Below are positions 26,408-36,167 of a stretch of 64,000 bases of DNA, piece by piece. Origin of the DNA: Salinarimonas sp046292825 (GTDB lineage: Bacteria > Pseudomonadota > Alphaproteobacteria > Rhizobiales > Beijerinckiaceae). Positions within the stretch are counted from its first letter, which is position 1, and each line of letters begins with the position of its first letter. A model generated the notes under the pieces. It was not told where the DNA came from and made no database searches. It worked only from the letters and a program-made list of their open reading frames with translations. Position numbers and translations under genes: made by a program. The DNA lies in contig NZ_JBKBQG010000007.1 in assembly GCF_046292825.1 (NCBI RefSeq), forward strand, positions 1-64,000, written 5' to 3'.

Positions 26408-27157
26408 CTAGCGCGCCCCCGACCGATGGTCGCGCACGGCCTGCGCCACGAGGGCGGCCGCGCCGAGGAGGCTCAGCGCGACGAGGCTCCAGGCCTCGCC
26501 TCGATTGGCGACCGCGACGGCGACGAGCGCCCAGACCATCGCGAGCGTGTAGAGCGGGATGCGGCGCAGCCGCCATTGCACGAGCCCCGCCGCGACGAGC
26601 GCGCCGAGGAGCGCCGCGACGGCCCAGCCCGTCTGCCCGAAGAGGAGGCCGTAGCCCGCCCCCGTCAGCCCGAGCGACACGAACGAGGCCGCCGTCAGCC
26701 AGCCCGCATAGAGCGCGATCGGCGCGCGCAGGAGCCAGCGATCCGCGCTCGGCGTGCGCGAGAGGGCGACGAGCGCGAGGAGGAGCATCGCGAAGATGAG
26801 CACCGTCGCCAGAACCGGGCTCGTCTGCGCCACCGGCAGCCAGGCCGCGCCGATCGCGAGGCTCGCCACGAGCGGCCAGCGCGGGGCGTCCCAGGCCGGC
26901 ACCTCGGCGCGCGCGAACAGGCCGAACACGGCGGAGACGACGAGCCAGGCATAGATCGGCCCCCAGATCCCGAAGGCGTAGCCGGCTGGCTGGACCGGCG
27001 GATCGTCCTGCGGCACCGGGAAGAGGCCCGGGTCGAAGCCGTCGAAGGGCACCATGAAGGGCACGATCGCGAACGTGACGGCCGTCATGACGACGAGGAT
27101 CGCCTTCATGCGGCGGGTATCGTCCGCGCGATCGCGCGGGGGTCCGGGTTCGGCCAT
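26408..27157 (-). CDS. TspO/MBR-like tryptophan-rich membrane protein
   Basis: A 249-residue membrane protein with about seven hydrophobic segments and the motifs PPVQPAGYAFGIWGPIYAWL and RWPLVASLAIGAAWLPVAQ, which mark the long TspO-like family of alphaproteobacteria. Classical TspO binds porphyrins and is about 160 residues; the ligand of this longer form is unknown. I chose ATG 27157, which follows CAGGAGA by 5 bases. ATG 27247 would add 30 residues of non-membrane sequence with no ribosome site. It is monocistronic and divergent from the exopolysaccharide locus. Confidence 0.65.
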   Translation of the reverse strand: MAEPGPPRDRADDTRRMKAILVVMTAVTFAIVPFMVPFDGFDPGLFPVPQDDPPVQPAGYAFGIWGPIYAWLVVSAVFGLFARAEVPAWDAPRWPLVASLAIGAAWLPVAQTSPVLATVLIFAMLLLALVALSRTPSADRWLLRAPIALYAGWLTAASFVSLGLTGAGYGLLFGQTGWAVAALLGALVAAGLVQWRLRRIPLYTLAMVWALVAVAVANRGEAWSLVALSLLGAAALVAQAVRDHRSGAR

Positions 27158-27330
27158 GAGGTCTCCTGTTCGCGTCTCCTCCCCAATGTCGCCCCTCGAG
27201 GGCGCCGACGCCAGCCGCACGAGGACGGAGACGGGCCGTGGATACATGCGCCGCCCTGCGCGTTGATGCAGCGCGGCGAGACGGGTCCGCGCCCGATCCC
27301 GCGCGCCCGTGCACGTTCGAAGGTATATCG

Positions 27331-28692
27331 ATGACCGGCCATTCGCGCTTCCGTTCGCTCGCTTTCCTCCCGTTCCTCCTCGCCGCCTTCCTCGTGCCCC
27401 CCGAGGCGGCGGCGATGCCCGTCGGCGCGCCCGAGATCGGCCCCGGCGACACCCTGCGCATCCGCGTGCTCGAATGGCGCCCCTCGACCGGCGAGCCCTT
27501 CGCCTGGGAGGCGCTCGAGGGCGACTACGTCGTCGGACCGGACGGGATGATCGCGCTGCCGCTGATCGGGACGATCGAGGCGCAGGGGCAGGATCGCACG
27601 GCGATCGGCGCGGCGATCGGCGAGCGGTTGAAGGAGAGCGCGAGCCTGTTGCAGGCGCCGAGCGCCGTGGTCGAGGTGGCCGAGTGGCGCCCGGTCTTCG
27701 TCGCCGGCGCCGTCGACAGGCCGGGGGCCTATCCGTTTCGCCCGCCGCTGACCGTCCTCCAGGCGGTGAGCCTCGCGGGCGGCATGCGCCGCTCGGCCGA
27801 CCCGTTCGCGCGGATCGAGCGCGATTCGATCACCGGACGCGGGCAGCTGCGCGTCGTCGCGCTCGAGCTCGATCAGCTCGGCGCGCGCCGCGCTCGGCTG
27901 GAGGCGGAGCTCGCCGGGGCCGACGCGATCGACTTTCCCGAGGAGCTCCTGGAGCGCCGCGCCGATCCGGCGATCGGCCGTCTGCTGCGCGAGGAGGAGC
28001 TGATCTTCGTCTCGCGGGGCGAGGCGCTCGAGCAGGAGGTCGCCGCGAACCAACGCCTCGAGACGCTGCTGCGCGAACAGGTCGAGCAGCTCGAGGAGCA
28101 GGTGGCGCTCAAGGAGCGCCAGCTCGAGTCGCTGCGGGAAGAGACCGAGAGCGTGCGCGACCTCGTCCAGCGCGGCCTGACCACCGCGACGCGCCTCTCC
28201 GACCTGGAGCGGCGCCTGACGGGCTACGAATCCGACCGCGGCGACATCATCCGCTCGATCATCCGGGCGCAGGTCGACATCAACCAGGCGGAGCGCAACG
28301 TCATCGCGCTGCGCGCCTCCCACCGCCGCGAAATCTCGCGCGAATTGCGCGACACGCAAGGGGCGATCGAGGAGCTGCACGAGCGTTTCGCGACGGCGAG
28401 CGCCCTTGTCCAGGAGGCGGAGGTGATCGCCCCCGCCCGCAGCCTCGCGCGCGAGCGCCAGAGCGAGCAGGAGCCGATCTTCACCGTCATCCGCATGGTC
28501 GACGGCGCCCCGACCGAGATGGACGCCGACGAGAAGACGCTCGTCCTGCCCGGCGACACGGTCCGGGCCGTCCTGCCGCTGCCCGACATCGGCGCCTTCG
28601 GCATCGGCCCCTCCGCCTCCCGGCCCGCGCCGGCCGCCACTCCGGCGAGCCTCGCCGCGACCGATCGTCGAGACAGCGCGGCGCGGCCATGA
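27331..28692 (+). CDS. Polysaccharide export protein (Wza/ExoF-like) with coiled coil
   Basis: A 453-residue protein with a signal peptide (about 1-28, ending PEAAA), a polysaccharide-export domain (about 35-125, IGPGDTLRIRVLEW), an SLBB-type segment (about 128-175, FVAGAVDRPGAYPF), then a long coiled coil (about 240-390, rich in Glu, Arg, Leu). ExoF-type proteins of rhizobia have this layout and act as the periplasmic/outer-membrane part of the exopolysaccharide export path. No lipobox cysteine is seen, unlike Wza. ATG 27331 follows GAAGG. A glycosyltransferase overlaps the stop by 4 bases. Confidence 0.85.
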   Translation: MTGHSRFRSLAFLPFLLAAFLVPPEAAAMPVGAPEIGPGDTLRIRVLEWRPSTGEPFAWEALEGDYVVGPDGMIALPLIGTIEAQGQDRTAIGAAIGERLKESASLLQAPSAVVEVAEWRPVFVAGAVDRPGAYPFRPPLTVLQAVSLAGGMRRSADPFARIERDSITGRGQLRVVALELDQLGARRARLEAELAGADAIDFPEELLERRADPAIGRLLREEELIFVSRGEALEQEVAANQRLETLLREQVEQLEEQVALKERQLESLREETESVRDLVQRGLTTATRLSDLERRLTGYESDRGDIIRSIIRAQVDINQAERNVIALRASHRREISRELRDTQGAIEELHERFATASALVQEAEVIAPARSLARERQSEQEPIFTVIRMVDGAPTEMDADEKTLVLPGDTVRAVLPLPDIGAFGIGPSASRPAPAATPASLAATDRRDSAARP

Positions 28693-29657
28693 GCGAGACC
28701 GACGGCGCGATCGACGTGAGCTACCTCGTCCCCGCCTTCCGCGCGGGGGACACGATCGAGGACGCCCTGCGTTCGGCGCTGGCCCAGGAGGGGGCGCGGG
28801 TCGAGGCGATCGTCGTGGACGACGCCTCCGACGACGACACCGCGGAGCGCGTCGCGCGCCTCGCGGAGAACGAGCCGCGCATCCGGCTGATCCGGCTCGC
28901 GCGGAACGGCGGGCCGTCGGGCGCCCGCAACGCGGCGATCGCCGCCGCCGCCGGGCGTTTCCTCGCGGTGCTCGACGCCGACGACACGCTCGAGCCGACC
29001 CGCACCCGCGACCTTCTCGACCTCGCCCGCCTCACGGGGGCAGACATCGTGGCCGACGATCTCCTGCGCCTCGATCATGCGGGGCGGCCGGTCTCGCGCG
29101 CGCTGCCGCCCGGCCCCGCGCCGTACGGCTTCGCGCTCGATCCGGTCTCCTATTGCGCCGACAACGTGCCGATGGCGGGACGTTTCGGCACGGGCTACCT
29201 CAAGCCGATGGTGCGCGCGCGCTTCGTCGCGGATCACCGGCTCGCCTACGATCCCGCCGTGCGCGTGGGTGAGGATTTCCTGTTCTGGCTCGAGGCGCTC
29301 CTCGCCGGAGCGCGCTACGTCGTCTCCTCGCGCGCCGGATATCGCTACAGCGCCCGCCCGGGCTCGCTCTCGCACCGGATCGCGGCGGCGCGGCTCGACG
29401 AGCTCGCGGCCGGGCTCGATCGGCTCGTCGCCCGCCGCCCCGACGCCGCGTCCGAGCCCGAGACGGCGCGCGCGCTCGCGCGATACCGCGCCGGCCTGTC
29501 GCGGGCGCGCGGCTTTCTCGATGCGGTGGACGATGCGAAGGCCGGGCGCCGCCGCGAGGCCGCCTCGCGCCTCGGCCGAGACCCCGCCACCTGGCCGCTC
29601 GCCCTCCGCTACGGCGGAGAGGCGGTCGCGAACCGCCTGCGGCGGCGCGGGGCGTGA
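28689..29657 (+). CDS. Glycosyltransferase family 2
   Basis: A 322-residue GT-A fold transferase: DVSYLVPAFRAGDTIEDALR at the start, VDDASDDDT, GPSGARNAAI and the metal/sugar-nucleotide motif LDADD (about 97-101), with VGEDFLFWLEALL as the acceptor-side motif. There are no membrane helices, so it is cytoplasmic. It is coupled to the export protein (ATGA) and probably adds one sugar of the repeat unit. It resembles the GT2 at 33017-34003 in its LDADD-to-EDF spacing. Confidence 0.85.
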   Translation: MSETDGAIDVSYLVPAFRAGDTIEDALRSALAQEGARVEAIVVDDASDDDTAERVARLAENEPRIRLIRLARNGGPSGARNAAIAAAAGRFLAVLDADDTLEPTRTRDLLDLARLTGADIVADDLLRLDHAGRPVSRALPPGPAPYGFALDPVSYCADNVPMAGRFGTGYLKPMVRARFVADHRLAYDPAVRVGEDFLFWLEALLAGARYVVSSRAGYRYSARPGSLSHRIAAARLDELAAGLDRLVARRPDAASEPETARALARYRAGLSRARGFLDAVDDAKAGRRREAASRLGRDPATWPLALRYGGEAVANRLRRRGA

Positions 29658-29697
29658 CGGGCGCTCCGGCTTGTTCCTGAGGATTTCGAGAATACAC

Positions 29698-29883
29698 CGT
29701 TGCGGTGTCATCCCGGACGCCGGAGGCGATCCGGGACCCATATCCGCGACGTTTCAGTCGCAGCCTGTAGGCTGCGATTCTTCGACGATCGATGCGGCAA
29801 AGGAGCGGAGCGAGCGCGGCATGCGCGCTCGGACGATCCTCGTGGGTATGGGTCCCGGGTCCGCTTCGCGGCCCGGGATGACA
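29698..29883 (-). repeat. 186-bp nested-palindrome repeat, copy C (inverted)
   Basis: Same unit as copy A in opposite orientation: it starts CGTTGCGGTGTCATCCCGG and ends CCCGGGATGACA, again exactly 186 bp. The hairpins CGCAGCCT-gt-AGGCTGCG and CGAGCGCG-gcatg-CGCGCTCG are both kept. It sits in the 329-base gap between convergent glycosyltransferase and sugar-transferase genes; the rest of the gap holds no gene. Confidence 0.85.
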
Positions 29884-29986
29884 ACCTCCGAAGGACTCAC
29901 GCGCTCCGAGGGCAAGGAGATCGCGTCGGCGGGTCGCTCCTGCGATCGTCGCGGAGATCGCGATCCGGCCGTGGCACGCCCCCGAC

Positions 29987-31426
29987 TCAATACGCGTTCC
30001 GATCGCGCACCACGAGCAGAGCGGTGCGGAAGATGATGCGGATGTCGAGCCAGAGGGACCAATTGTCGATGTACCACAGATCGTGCTCGACGCGGGCCTG
30101 CATGTGGCCGACCTCCGGCGTCGCGCCGCGATGGCCGTTGACCTGCGCCCAGCCGGTCAGGCCGGGCTTGACGTGGTGGCGGTCCGCATAGGTCTCGATG
30201 AGCCGGGTGTAGTACTCGTCGTGCGCGACCGCGTGCGGGCGGGGGCCGACGAGCGACATCTGGCCGAGGAGCACGTTCAGGAGCTGCGGCAGCTCGTCGA
30301 TGCTCGACGCGCGCAGGAAGCGGCCGATCGCCGTCGTCCGGTCGTCGTCGCGCGAGGCCTGGCGCACCACCGGGCCGTCCTCGGCGCAGCGCATCGAGCG
30401 GAATTTCAGGATCTGGAACGGGCGGCCCGAAAAACCCCGCCGCGTCTGCCGAAAGAAGACGGGTCCGGGCGAATCGAGCTTCACCGCGAGGGCCACGCAC
30501 AGGAAGAGCGGCGCGAGGACGACGAGCATGGTCGCCGAGACGACGACGTCGAGGACGCGCTTCAGGAATCGGTCGAGCGTGTCGAGCGGCGCCCGCTGGA
30601 TCTCGTAGCCGCGCGCGAAGCCGGCATCGATGCTGGGGCTGCGCAGGACCTCGGAGGCGTGGTCGTCGGGGAAGAGGTAGACCGGCACAGGCAGCTTGCG
30701 CAGCTGCGAGCGCAGGCTGCGGAAGCGCGGCGCGTCCCGCCAGGGGGTGAAGAGATAGACGGCCTCCGCCTTGCGCTCGGCGAGCGTCTGCCGGCACGCC
30801 GCCACGAGCCGATTGTCCGGCCCGGAGCTGTAGCGAAGCGTCGCGATCGCATCGACCCCGTTCTGCCGCAGGCTCGCCCGGAAGCGGCGGGCGGCGCCCT
30901 CGTCGCCGTCGTGGATCACGACGACGCGGCGCACCGCGAGACGCATGGCGCGGACCTGACGCTGATAGGCGGCGAGAACGGCGTGGCGGATGGGGAGCAT
31001 CACGAGAATGCCGATGACGAAGGCGAGCGTCACGCTCCCGCGCGAAGCCTCCGTCGTCACCTGCGTCATGAAGGCGATCCAGCCGAGCACGAAGAAGGCG
31101 GCGAGCCAGGCGCGCAGATAGGAGAGGGCGCTCTCGACGGAGCGCTGCAGGGCGGCCGCCGCATAGCTGCGCATGAGCGCACCGGCCGCCACGACCAGCA
31201 CGCCGACCTGCGCGCCGATGAGCGCCGCCTCGACGGGCTCCGCCCCGCGATCGCTCAGGAACGTGTGGAAGAGGACGTCGGCGACGCCGAAGGCGCCGAC
31301 GGCCAGCAGCATGTCGAGAGTGGCGAAGAGGATCGCGGCGAGGGAGTGCGGCAGGTAGGCGGGCGCCGCCAGCACGTCCGCGACGTTCGAGACCGGTGCA
31401 TTCCGCCGGTCGATATCTGTCGACAT
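29987..31426 (-). CDS. Undecaprenyl-phosphate sugar phosphotransferase (priming, WcaJ/ExoY type)
   Basis: A 479-residue protein with four N-terminal helices (about 25-170), a degenerate nucleotide-binding region, one more helix (about 290-310) and the catalytic bacterial sugar-transferase domain. Catalytic-domain motifs are DSPGPVFFRQTRRG, FRSMR, SSIDELPQLLNVLLGQMSLV, GPRP and KPGLTGWAQVNG. It transfers a sugar-1-phosphate (glucose or galactose) to undecaprenyl phosphate, the first step of repeat-unit assembly. ATG 31426 has AGAGG 7 bases upstream; the 72 codons further upstream look non-coding. The upstream 331-base region should hold its promoter. Confidence 0.88.
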   Translation of the reverse strand: MSTDIDRRNAPVSNVADVLAAPAYLPHSLAAILFATLDMLLAVGAFGVADVLFHTFLSDRGAEPVEAALIGAQVGVLVVAAGALMRSYAAAALQRSVESALSYLRAWLAAFFVLGWIAFMTQVTTEASRGSVTLAFVIGILVMLPIRHAVLAAYQRQVRAMRLAVRRVVVIHDGDEGAARRFRASLRQNGVDAIATLRYSSGPDNRLVAACRQTLAERKAEAVYLFTPWRDAPRFRSLRSQLRKLPVPVYLFPDDHASEVLRSPSIDAGFARGYEIQRAPLDTLDRFLKRVLDVVVSATMLVVLAPLFLCVALAVKLDSPGPVFFRQTRRGFSGRPFQILKFRSMRCAEDGPVVRQASRDDDRTTAIGRFLRASSIDELPQLLNVLLGQMSLVGPRPHAVAHDEYYTRLIETYADRHHVKPGLTGWAQVNGHRGATPEVGHMQARVEHDLWYIDNWSLWLDIRIIFRTALLVVRDRNAY

Positions 31427-31757
31427 GGATAACCTCTTGGAGCGTGCTCTGGGAGCCGTGGCGATCGCGCTGCGACCGCCGTCGACCCGCCCGCCGCCGC
31501 CGCGCGGCCGAAGGGTCTCCGCCTCCGAACGCGAAAGCCCCTGAGGTGTTCCGATGCGAATCCTGCTTTTCTTGTGATTGGGGAAGAGTTCTTTCGCGGG
31601 TTCCCTGGAACGGCGTGGCAATACGCCAGCAAATCCGGGCAATCGCCCCCTCTCTACGGCCGAGCTCCGCGTTGATCTGCGTGTAAAATCAGCTTCGTTG
31701 CCTAAGAAGCGCCCAAATCGACTAGTGAGCGGGCAACCGAATCGCCATCAATCTCTA
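31427..31757. other. Gene-free intergenic region, AT-richer than average
   Basis: A 331-base gap between the 3' end of the polymerase/ligase gene and the start of the priming transferase gene. It has visibly more A and T than its surroundings (for example around 31680-31700 and 31750-31765), which fits a promoter for the leftward transferase gene. I see no gene, no copy of the 186-bp repeat and no convincing terminator. Confidence 0.4.
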
Positions 31758-33020
31758 TTAATTGCCTCGTGTGCTCGCGACGCCCGTGCTCGTGCGCCGC
31801 GCGAGCGTCGCGTGGACGAGCGCGTAGAGGAAGAGGCCCAGCGCGTATTCGCCCGTGAAGTCCACCTCCAGCGCCGAGCGCAGCGCGAGATAGGCGAACA
31901 CGGCGACGATCCCGGTGTCGACGGCGCCCAGCGCCTCGCGCGCGATGCCGCGGCCGAAGAGGAGGAGGATGCGCCCCAGCAGCAGCGCATGGGCCGTCAC
32001 GCCGAGGAGGCCCGTCCCCGCGAGGATGTCGAAGAAGGCGTTGTGGTGGTGCCAGGCGGCGTCCGGCGGCATGTGGAAGAAGGCGAGCACCTCCGCGGCC
32101 GGCGGATAATGGGGCACGAAATAGCCCCTGTAGCCGACGCCAAGAAGCGGTCGTTCGAGGAAGCTGCGCCAGGCGAGATCCCACAGGACGGTCCGCCCCG
32201 TCAGCGTCGGATCGCGGCCGAGATCGACCATCCGGCTGGCGATGAGGTGGAATTCCGCGGCGATCCAGATGCCGATCGCGAGTGCGAGGGTCGTCGCGAA
32301 GAGGATCGTCGGCCCGATCACGGAGCGGTTGAACATGCGCGTCCCGAGAAACAGGACCGCCAGTCCCACCGCCGCGCTCGCCGCGACGATCGCCCCGAGC
32401 GAGCGCCCGCCGACGAGGAAGGCGAAGCCGATCGCGACGAAGGCGAGCCCCATCGCGCGCCCGATCGGCCCTCCCGCCGCGCATTGCCCGGCCCCGAGCA
32501 CCACGAGGACGCCGACGATCAGCGAGTAGTTGTTCTTGCTCGTGAAGATGCCGACGAAGGCGATCTCGCCCGTGTGGCCGACATGGTGGTACTCCCCGTA
32601 GAGGAGGCTCATCACGAGCCCGAGGCAGATCGCGAGGCTCGCCATCCGCATGGCGACGAGCGGCGGCACGGACAGGACGAGCGCGTAGAAGACGAGCGCG
32701 CTCACCGCATACTGACCGCCGAACCACAGCGTCTCCTGCGGGTGCAGCGACGTGACCGCCGAGAGGATCGCCACCAGAGGCGGCAGCATGAACAGGGTGG
32801 CGTCGCCGGCGAATGCCGAGAGGCGATCGCGCGCGAGGAACACGATGCCCATCCCCGCGCCGAGGAAGGCGACGGCCGCCAGGCGCTCGAGCATCGGCAG
32901 GAGCACCGTCGCCGCGAGGACGACGGAACCGAGCACGACGACGGCATGGGTTCGCGTGAGGACGAAGACGAGGCCGTCGTCGCGCGGCCTCTCGACGGCG
33001 CCCGCGGGCGCGCCGCTCAT
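31758..33020 (-). CDS. O-antigen ligase / exopolysaccharide polymerase (Wzy/ExoQ-like)
   Basis: A 420-residue membrane protein with about ten to twelve helices and a large loop near 280-350 that carries RPLLGVGYRGYF and WHHHNAFFDILAGTGLLGV, the Wzy_C motif of O-antigen ligases and polymerases. In an exopolysaccharide locus with a flippase and a Wzc-like protein, polymerisation of repeat units is the likely role. ATG 33020 overlaps the glycosyltransferase stop by 4 bases; this is the last gene of a three-gene operon. Confidence 0.82.
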   Translation of the reverse strand: MSGAPAGAVERPRDDGLVFVLTRTHAVVVLGSVVLAATVLLPMLERLAAVAFLGAGMGIVFLARDRLSAFAGDATLFMLPPLVAILSAVTSLHPQETLWFGGQYAVSALVFYALVLSVPPLVAMRMASLAICLGLVMSLLYGEYHHVGHTGEIAFVGIFTSKNNYSLIVGVLVVLGAGQCAAGGPIGRAMGLAFVAIGFAFLVGGRSLGAIVAASAAVGLAVLFLGTRMFNRSVIGPTILFATTLALAIGIWIAAEFHLIASRMVDLGRDPTLTGRTVLWDLAWRSFLERPLLGVGYRGYFVPHYPPAAEVLAFFHMPPDAAWHHHNAFFDILAGTGLLGVTAHALLLGRILLLFGRGIAREALGAVDTGIVAVFAYLALRSALEVDFTGEYALGLFLYALVHATLARRTSTGVASTRGN

Positions 33021-34003
33021 CGGCCGGCTCCCGTCCCGGTGGAGGCTGCGCGGCGGGGCAGCCGCGGCAGGCCGCGCTCGCGCAGGTGGCCGAGACATTG
33101 CGCGGCGACGTGCCGGAGCGTGTCGGCGTCGGCGCACGCGGCGCGCAGCGCACCGCGCAGGGCGCCGGCCTTGTAGTCCTCGACGAAGCGCGCCCAGGCG
33201 GCCCGGCGCCGAACGCCGGAGAGATGCATGCCGAGCGCCTCGCGCGTCCCGCGGGGGCAATCCGGGCCGAGCCGCGCGAGCGCGGCGACGTCCGCCGCGC
33301 ACAAGGCTTCGAGATCGGCGGCGCCGTGGCGGGCGGTGAGCGAGCGGCCGTGGACGGCGTAGCGGTAGAGCGGAGCGCCGATCGTGCGCCAGCGCGCGCC
33401 CGCGATCAGGCAGGCGAGCGCGAAGGCGTAATCCTCCGCGAAACGCATCGTCTCCGGATAGGAGAGGCCGTGGCGGCCGAGGAAATCGCGCGACACGACC
33501 GGCTTGAGGAAGCCCGAGCCGCGCCGCGGCGCGCGCGGGTCCGGCAGGTCGGCGAGCGCGAAGGCGGCGAGGTCGAGATCGGCCGGCAGGCCGGCATCGC
33601 CGAACATCGGGCCGAGCTCCTCCCCCGTATCGCCGTCGACGAGGAGGAGGTCGTCGCAGGCGATCTCCGCGCCGGTTTCGTCGAGGACGGCGAGGAGCGC
33701 CTCGAGGCGGGTCGGCGCGAAGGCATCGTCCGCGTCGAGCACCGCGACGAAGCGCCCGCGCGCCTGCGCGATCCCTTCGTTGCGCGCGCCGGCCGGACCG
33801 CGATTGCGGTCGAGCGCGACGATGCGCAGCCGCGGATCGCCCGCGGCCGCCTGCGTCGCGGCGGCGACGGTGTCGTCGCCCGAGGCGTCGTCGACGACGA
33901 TCACCTCGACATCCGAGAGGCTCTGGCCGAGCGCGGAGGAGACCGCCGCGCCGATCGTGGCGGACGCGTCGTGGGCGGCGACGATGACGCTGACCGCCGT
34001 CAC
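33017..34003 (-). CDS. Glycosyltransferase family 2
   Basis: A 328-residue GT-A transferase: TAVSVIVAAHDASATIGAAV, VDDASGDDT, RGPAGARNEGI, LDADD (about 92-96) and FAEDYAFALACLIAG. It starts at GTG 34003, which overlaps the upstream stop (GTGA); no ATG lies nearby. It is soluble and probably adds one sugar of the repeat unit. It overlaps the ligase/polymerase gene downstream by 4 bases. Confidence 0.84.
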   Translation of the reverse strand: MTAVSVIVAAHDASATIGAAVSSALGQSLSDVEVIVVDDASGDDTVAAATQAAAGDPRLRIVALDRNRGPAGARNEGIAQARGRFVAVLDADDAFAPTRLEALLAVLDETGAEIACDDLLLVDGDTGEELGPMFGDAGLPADLDLAAFALADLPDPRAPRRGSGFLKPVVSRDFLGRHGLSYPETMRFAEDYAFALACLIAGARWRTIGAPLYRYAVHGRSLTARHGAADLEALCAADVAALARLGPDCPRGTREALGMHLSGVRRRAAWARFVEDYKAGALRGALRAACADADTLRHVAAQCLGHLRERGLPRLPRRAASTGTGAGR

Positions 34004-35145
34004 GCCGTGCGCTCCTTCTCGTCGGGCATCCCGAGATCCGCCTGCGTCCGCGAGCCCTGCCAGGAGACGAAGCGGCGACCGGCGCAGGCGCGCGCGACGC
34101 CCCATCCGGAGGCGATGAGGAAGACGACGAGGACCACGGCCCGGCGCACCCGCTCGCTCGCCTGGGCCGCGAGCGTCAGCACGGCGAGGCCGAGGACGGT
34201 CGTTCCGAGGAAAGCCTGCAGGCCCATCGCCCGCCACAGGATCACGGAGAGGAGGAGGCCGAGCAGCGCGAGCTGGAAGGGGAGCAGCCAGCGCAGGTAC
34301 TTGTGGAAGACGTAGAACAGTTTCAGCCGCCAGGGCAGCACGTGCAGCCGCTCGCGGAAATGCAGGTGGGCGCAGAAGGAATTGCAGGCGACGCGGACCT
34401 TGCGCGCGATCTCCGAGCGCAGGCTCGTGCGCCCGATCTCGTAGGCCGCCCGCTCGGGATGGAGCACGATCCGGCCGCCGTCGAGCAGCACGTCGAAGGC
34501 GATCGCCTGATCGTCCGCCATCCCCGGCTCCAGCCGGCGCAGGTGCTTCGTCCTCACCGCGCAGGCGCTGCCGTCGAGATGCACCATCGAGCCGAGCCGC
34601 GATTCGAGGGCGGAGGTCTCGAGATCGGAGCGCGCGTAGCCGCCGAGCGCTCCAGCGAGCTCGGAGACCTCCTGCCGGTTCTCGACGACGAGCTGGATGG
34701 CGCCGATCTCCGGATCGCCGAAGTGCCGCGCCGCCTCGCGCACGGGCTCGGGATCGAGGAAGACGTTGACGTCGCTCATCACGGCGACCTCGGCGCGCGC
34801 CTCCGAGAGAAGCCGGTTGAGCCCCTCGATCTTGCCGACGCGACGCCGGGAGGAGAGGATCTCCACTCCCTCGGGCGCGCCCGCCGGCGGCTCGCCGCCG
34901 TCGACGAAGAGCAGCGCGCGGCTGCCCGGCGCCGCTGCGCGGCAGGCGGCGAGATTGGCGAGCTTGTCGTCGATGAGGGCCTCGTCGGCGCGGGTGCAGG
35001 TGAGGAAGGCGACGGGCGGTACGCGGCGCCGCTCGGGGGCGCGGATCTCCGGCGTCCCCTCGGCGAGGCGCCGCAGCGCGAGGCGATACAGCGAGATCGT
35101 GGAGGCCGCGGCGAGCGCGACGAAGAGTGCGGCGATTTCGAGCAC
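34000..35145 (-). CDS. Membrane-bound glycosyltransferase family 2
   Basis: A 381-residue protein with an N-terminal helix (about 1-22), a GT2 domain with AVMSDVNVFLDPEPV (DxN in place of DxD), and three C-terminal helices (about 290-365). This layout resembles processive or chain-starting transferases, although the QxxRW motif of true synthases is not present (only RKVRVACNSF is seen). GTG 35145 is preceded by GGGGAG at good spacing and begins the membrane helix directly. ATG 35196 would add 17 polar residues with no ribosome site. Confidence 0.78.
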   Translation of the reverse strand: MLEIAALFVALAAASTISLYRLALRRLAEGTPEIRAPERRRVPPVAFLTCTRADEALIDDKLANLAACRAAAPGSRALLFVDGGEPPAGAPEGVEILSSRRRVGKIEGLNRLLSEARAEVAVMSDVNVFLDPEPVREAARHFGDPEIGAIQLVVENRQEVSELAGALGGYARSDLETSALESRLGSMVHLDGSACAVRTKHLRRLEPGMADDQAIAFDVLLDGGRIVLHPERAAYEIGRTSLRSEIARKVRVACNSFCAHLHFRERLHVLPWRLKLFYVFHKYLRWLLPFQLALLGLLLSVILWRAMGLQAFLGTTVLGLAVLTLAAQASERVRRAVVLVVFLIASGWGVARACAGRRFVSWQGSRTQADLGMPDEKERTA

Positions 35146-35360
35146 GAAGCGCTCCCCGGTGGCAGTCGTCGATCGGTGATGATCACGCGGTGGCATCTGC
35201 AGACCACGGACGGGAGCCGAAACGTCGACCTGCCGGAATGGTTCGCCTGACGCGGAAACAGGGGAATCGCCGCGGGATCGAAACGCCGCCTCTCACGTTT
35301 TGCCGATGCGCTGCGCCTTCCGGCGGCATTTTCCCTTGTTTTCGAATGGAGACGGACTGC

Positions 35361-36167
35361 ATGCGAATCCCGATCTCGCGTACGACCTGCCTCGCGCTCG
35401 CGCTCGTCACCGTCGTCTCCGCCCCGGCTCTCGCCCGCGACGAAGCGACGCGCACGGGCGGCTCCTTCCTCGAGACCTTCGCGGACGAGCGGCTCGATCG
35501 GGAGCGTTGGTTCGTCGCGGACGGGTGGGTGGACACGCCCGATTTCGATTGCGCCTGGAGCGCCGACGCGCTGCGCAAGGTGGGCGACACGCTCGAATTC
35601 CGCATCGAGCGCAGGCCGACCGCCGAGCGCGAATTCATGTGCGCGCAGGTCCAGTCGGTCGAGCTCTTCCACCACGGCGTCTTCGAGGCGCGCCTGCGCG
35701 CCGCCGAAGGCAGCGGCCTGATGAGCGCCTTCTTCACCTATACGGGTCCTTATTTCGGCGACCCACACGACGAGATCGACATCGAGTTGCCCGGCGCGCG
35801 CACCCGCACGGTCGAACTCAACAGCTGGCGGGACGGCTCGGACGGCGACGGCGCGATCAGGCTCGACGTCGATTTCGACGTCTCCGCCGAGTTCCGCGAC
35901 TACGCCTTCGAGTGGACGCAGGACGCCGTCCGCTTCTTCGTCGACGGCGAGCAGGTGGGCGAGATCACGGACGCGGCGCGCATCCCGCAGGCGCCGGGCA
36001 AGATCTACATCGTCCTCTACAGCGGCCGCGCCCGCTACGATCCCTGGCTCGGCCGCTTCGAGGAACAGGACACGCCGCCGACGATGGTGGTGGAGCGCGT
36101 CGCCTTCACGGCGCCCGGCGACGATTGCCAGTTCCCGGAATCGATCGTGTGCGGGCGCGAGCGATGA
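35361..36167 (+). CDS. Secreted glycoside hydrolase family 16 (ExoK-like glycanase)
   Basis: A 268-residue beta-jelly-roll enzyme with a signal peptide (about 1-26, ending APALA). The GH16 catalytic motif is DEIDIEL: nucleophile E138, D140 and acid/base E142 all present. Relatives in rhizobia (ExoK) cut the nascent polymer to control its length, and its place in the locus suggests the same. ATG 35361 follows GGAG; ATG 35346 is a less likely start. A glycosyltransferase overlaps its stop by 4 bases. Confidence 0.88.
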   Translation: MRIPISRTTCLALALVTVVSAPALARDEATRTGGSFLETFADERLDRERWFVADGWVDTPDFDCAWSADALRKVGDTLEFRIERRPTAEREFMCAQVQSVELFHHGVFEARLRAAEGSGLMSAFFTYTGPYFGDPHDEIDIELPGARTRTVELNSWRDGSDGDGAIRLDVDFDVSAEFRDYAFEWTQDAVRFFVDGEQVGEITDAARIPQAPGKIYIVLYSGRARYDPWLGRFEEQDTPPTMVVERVAFTAPGDDCQFPESIVCGRER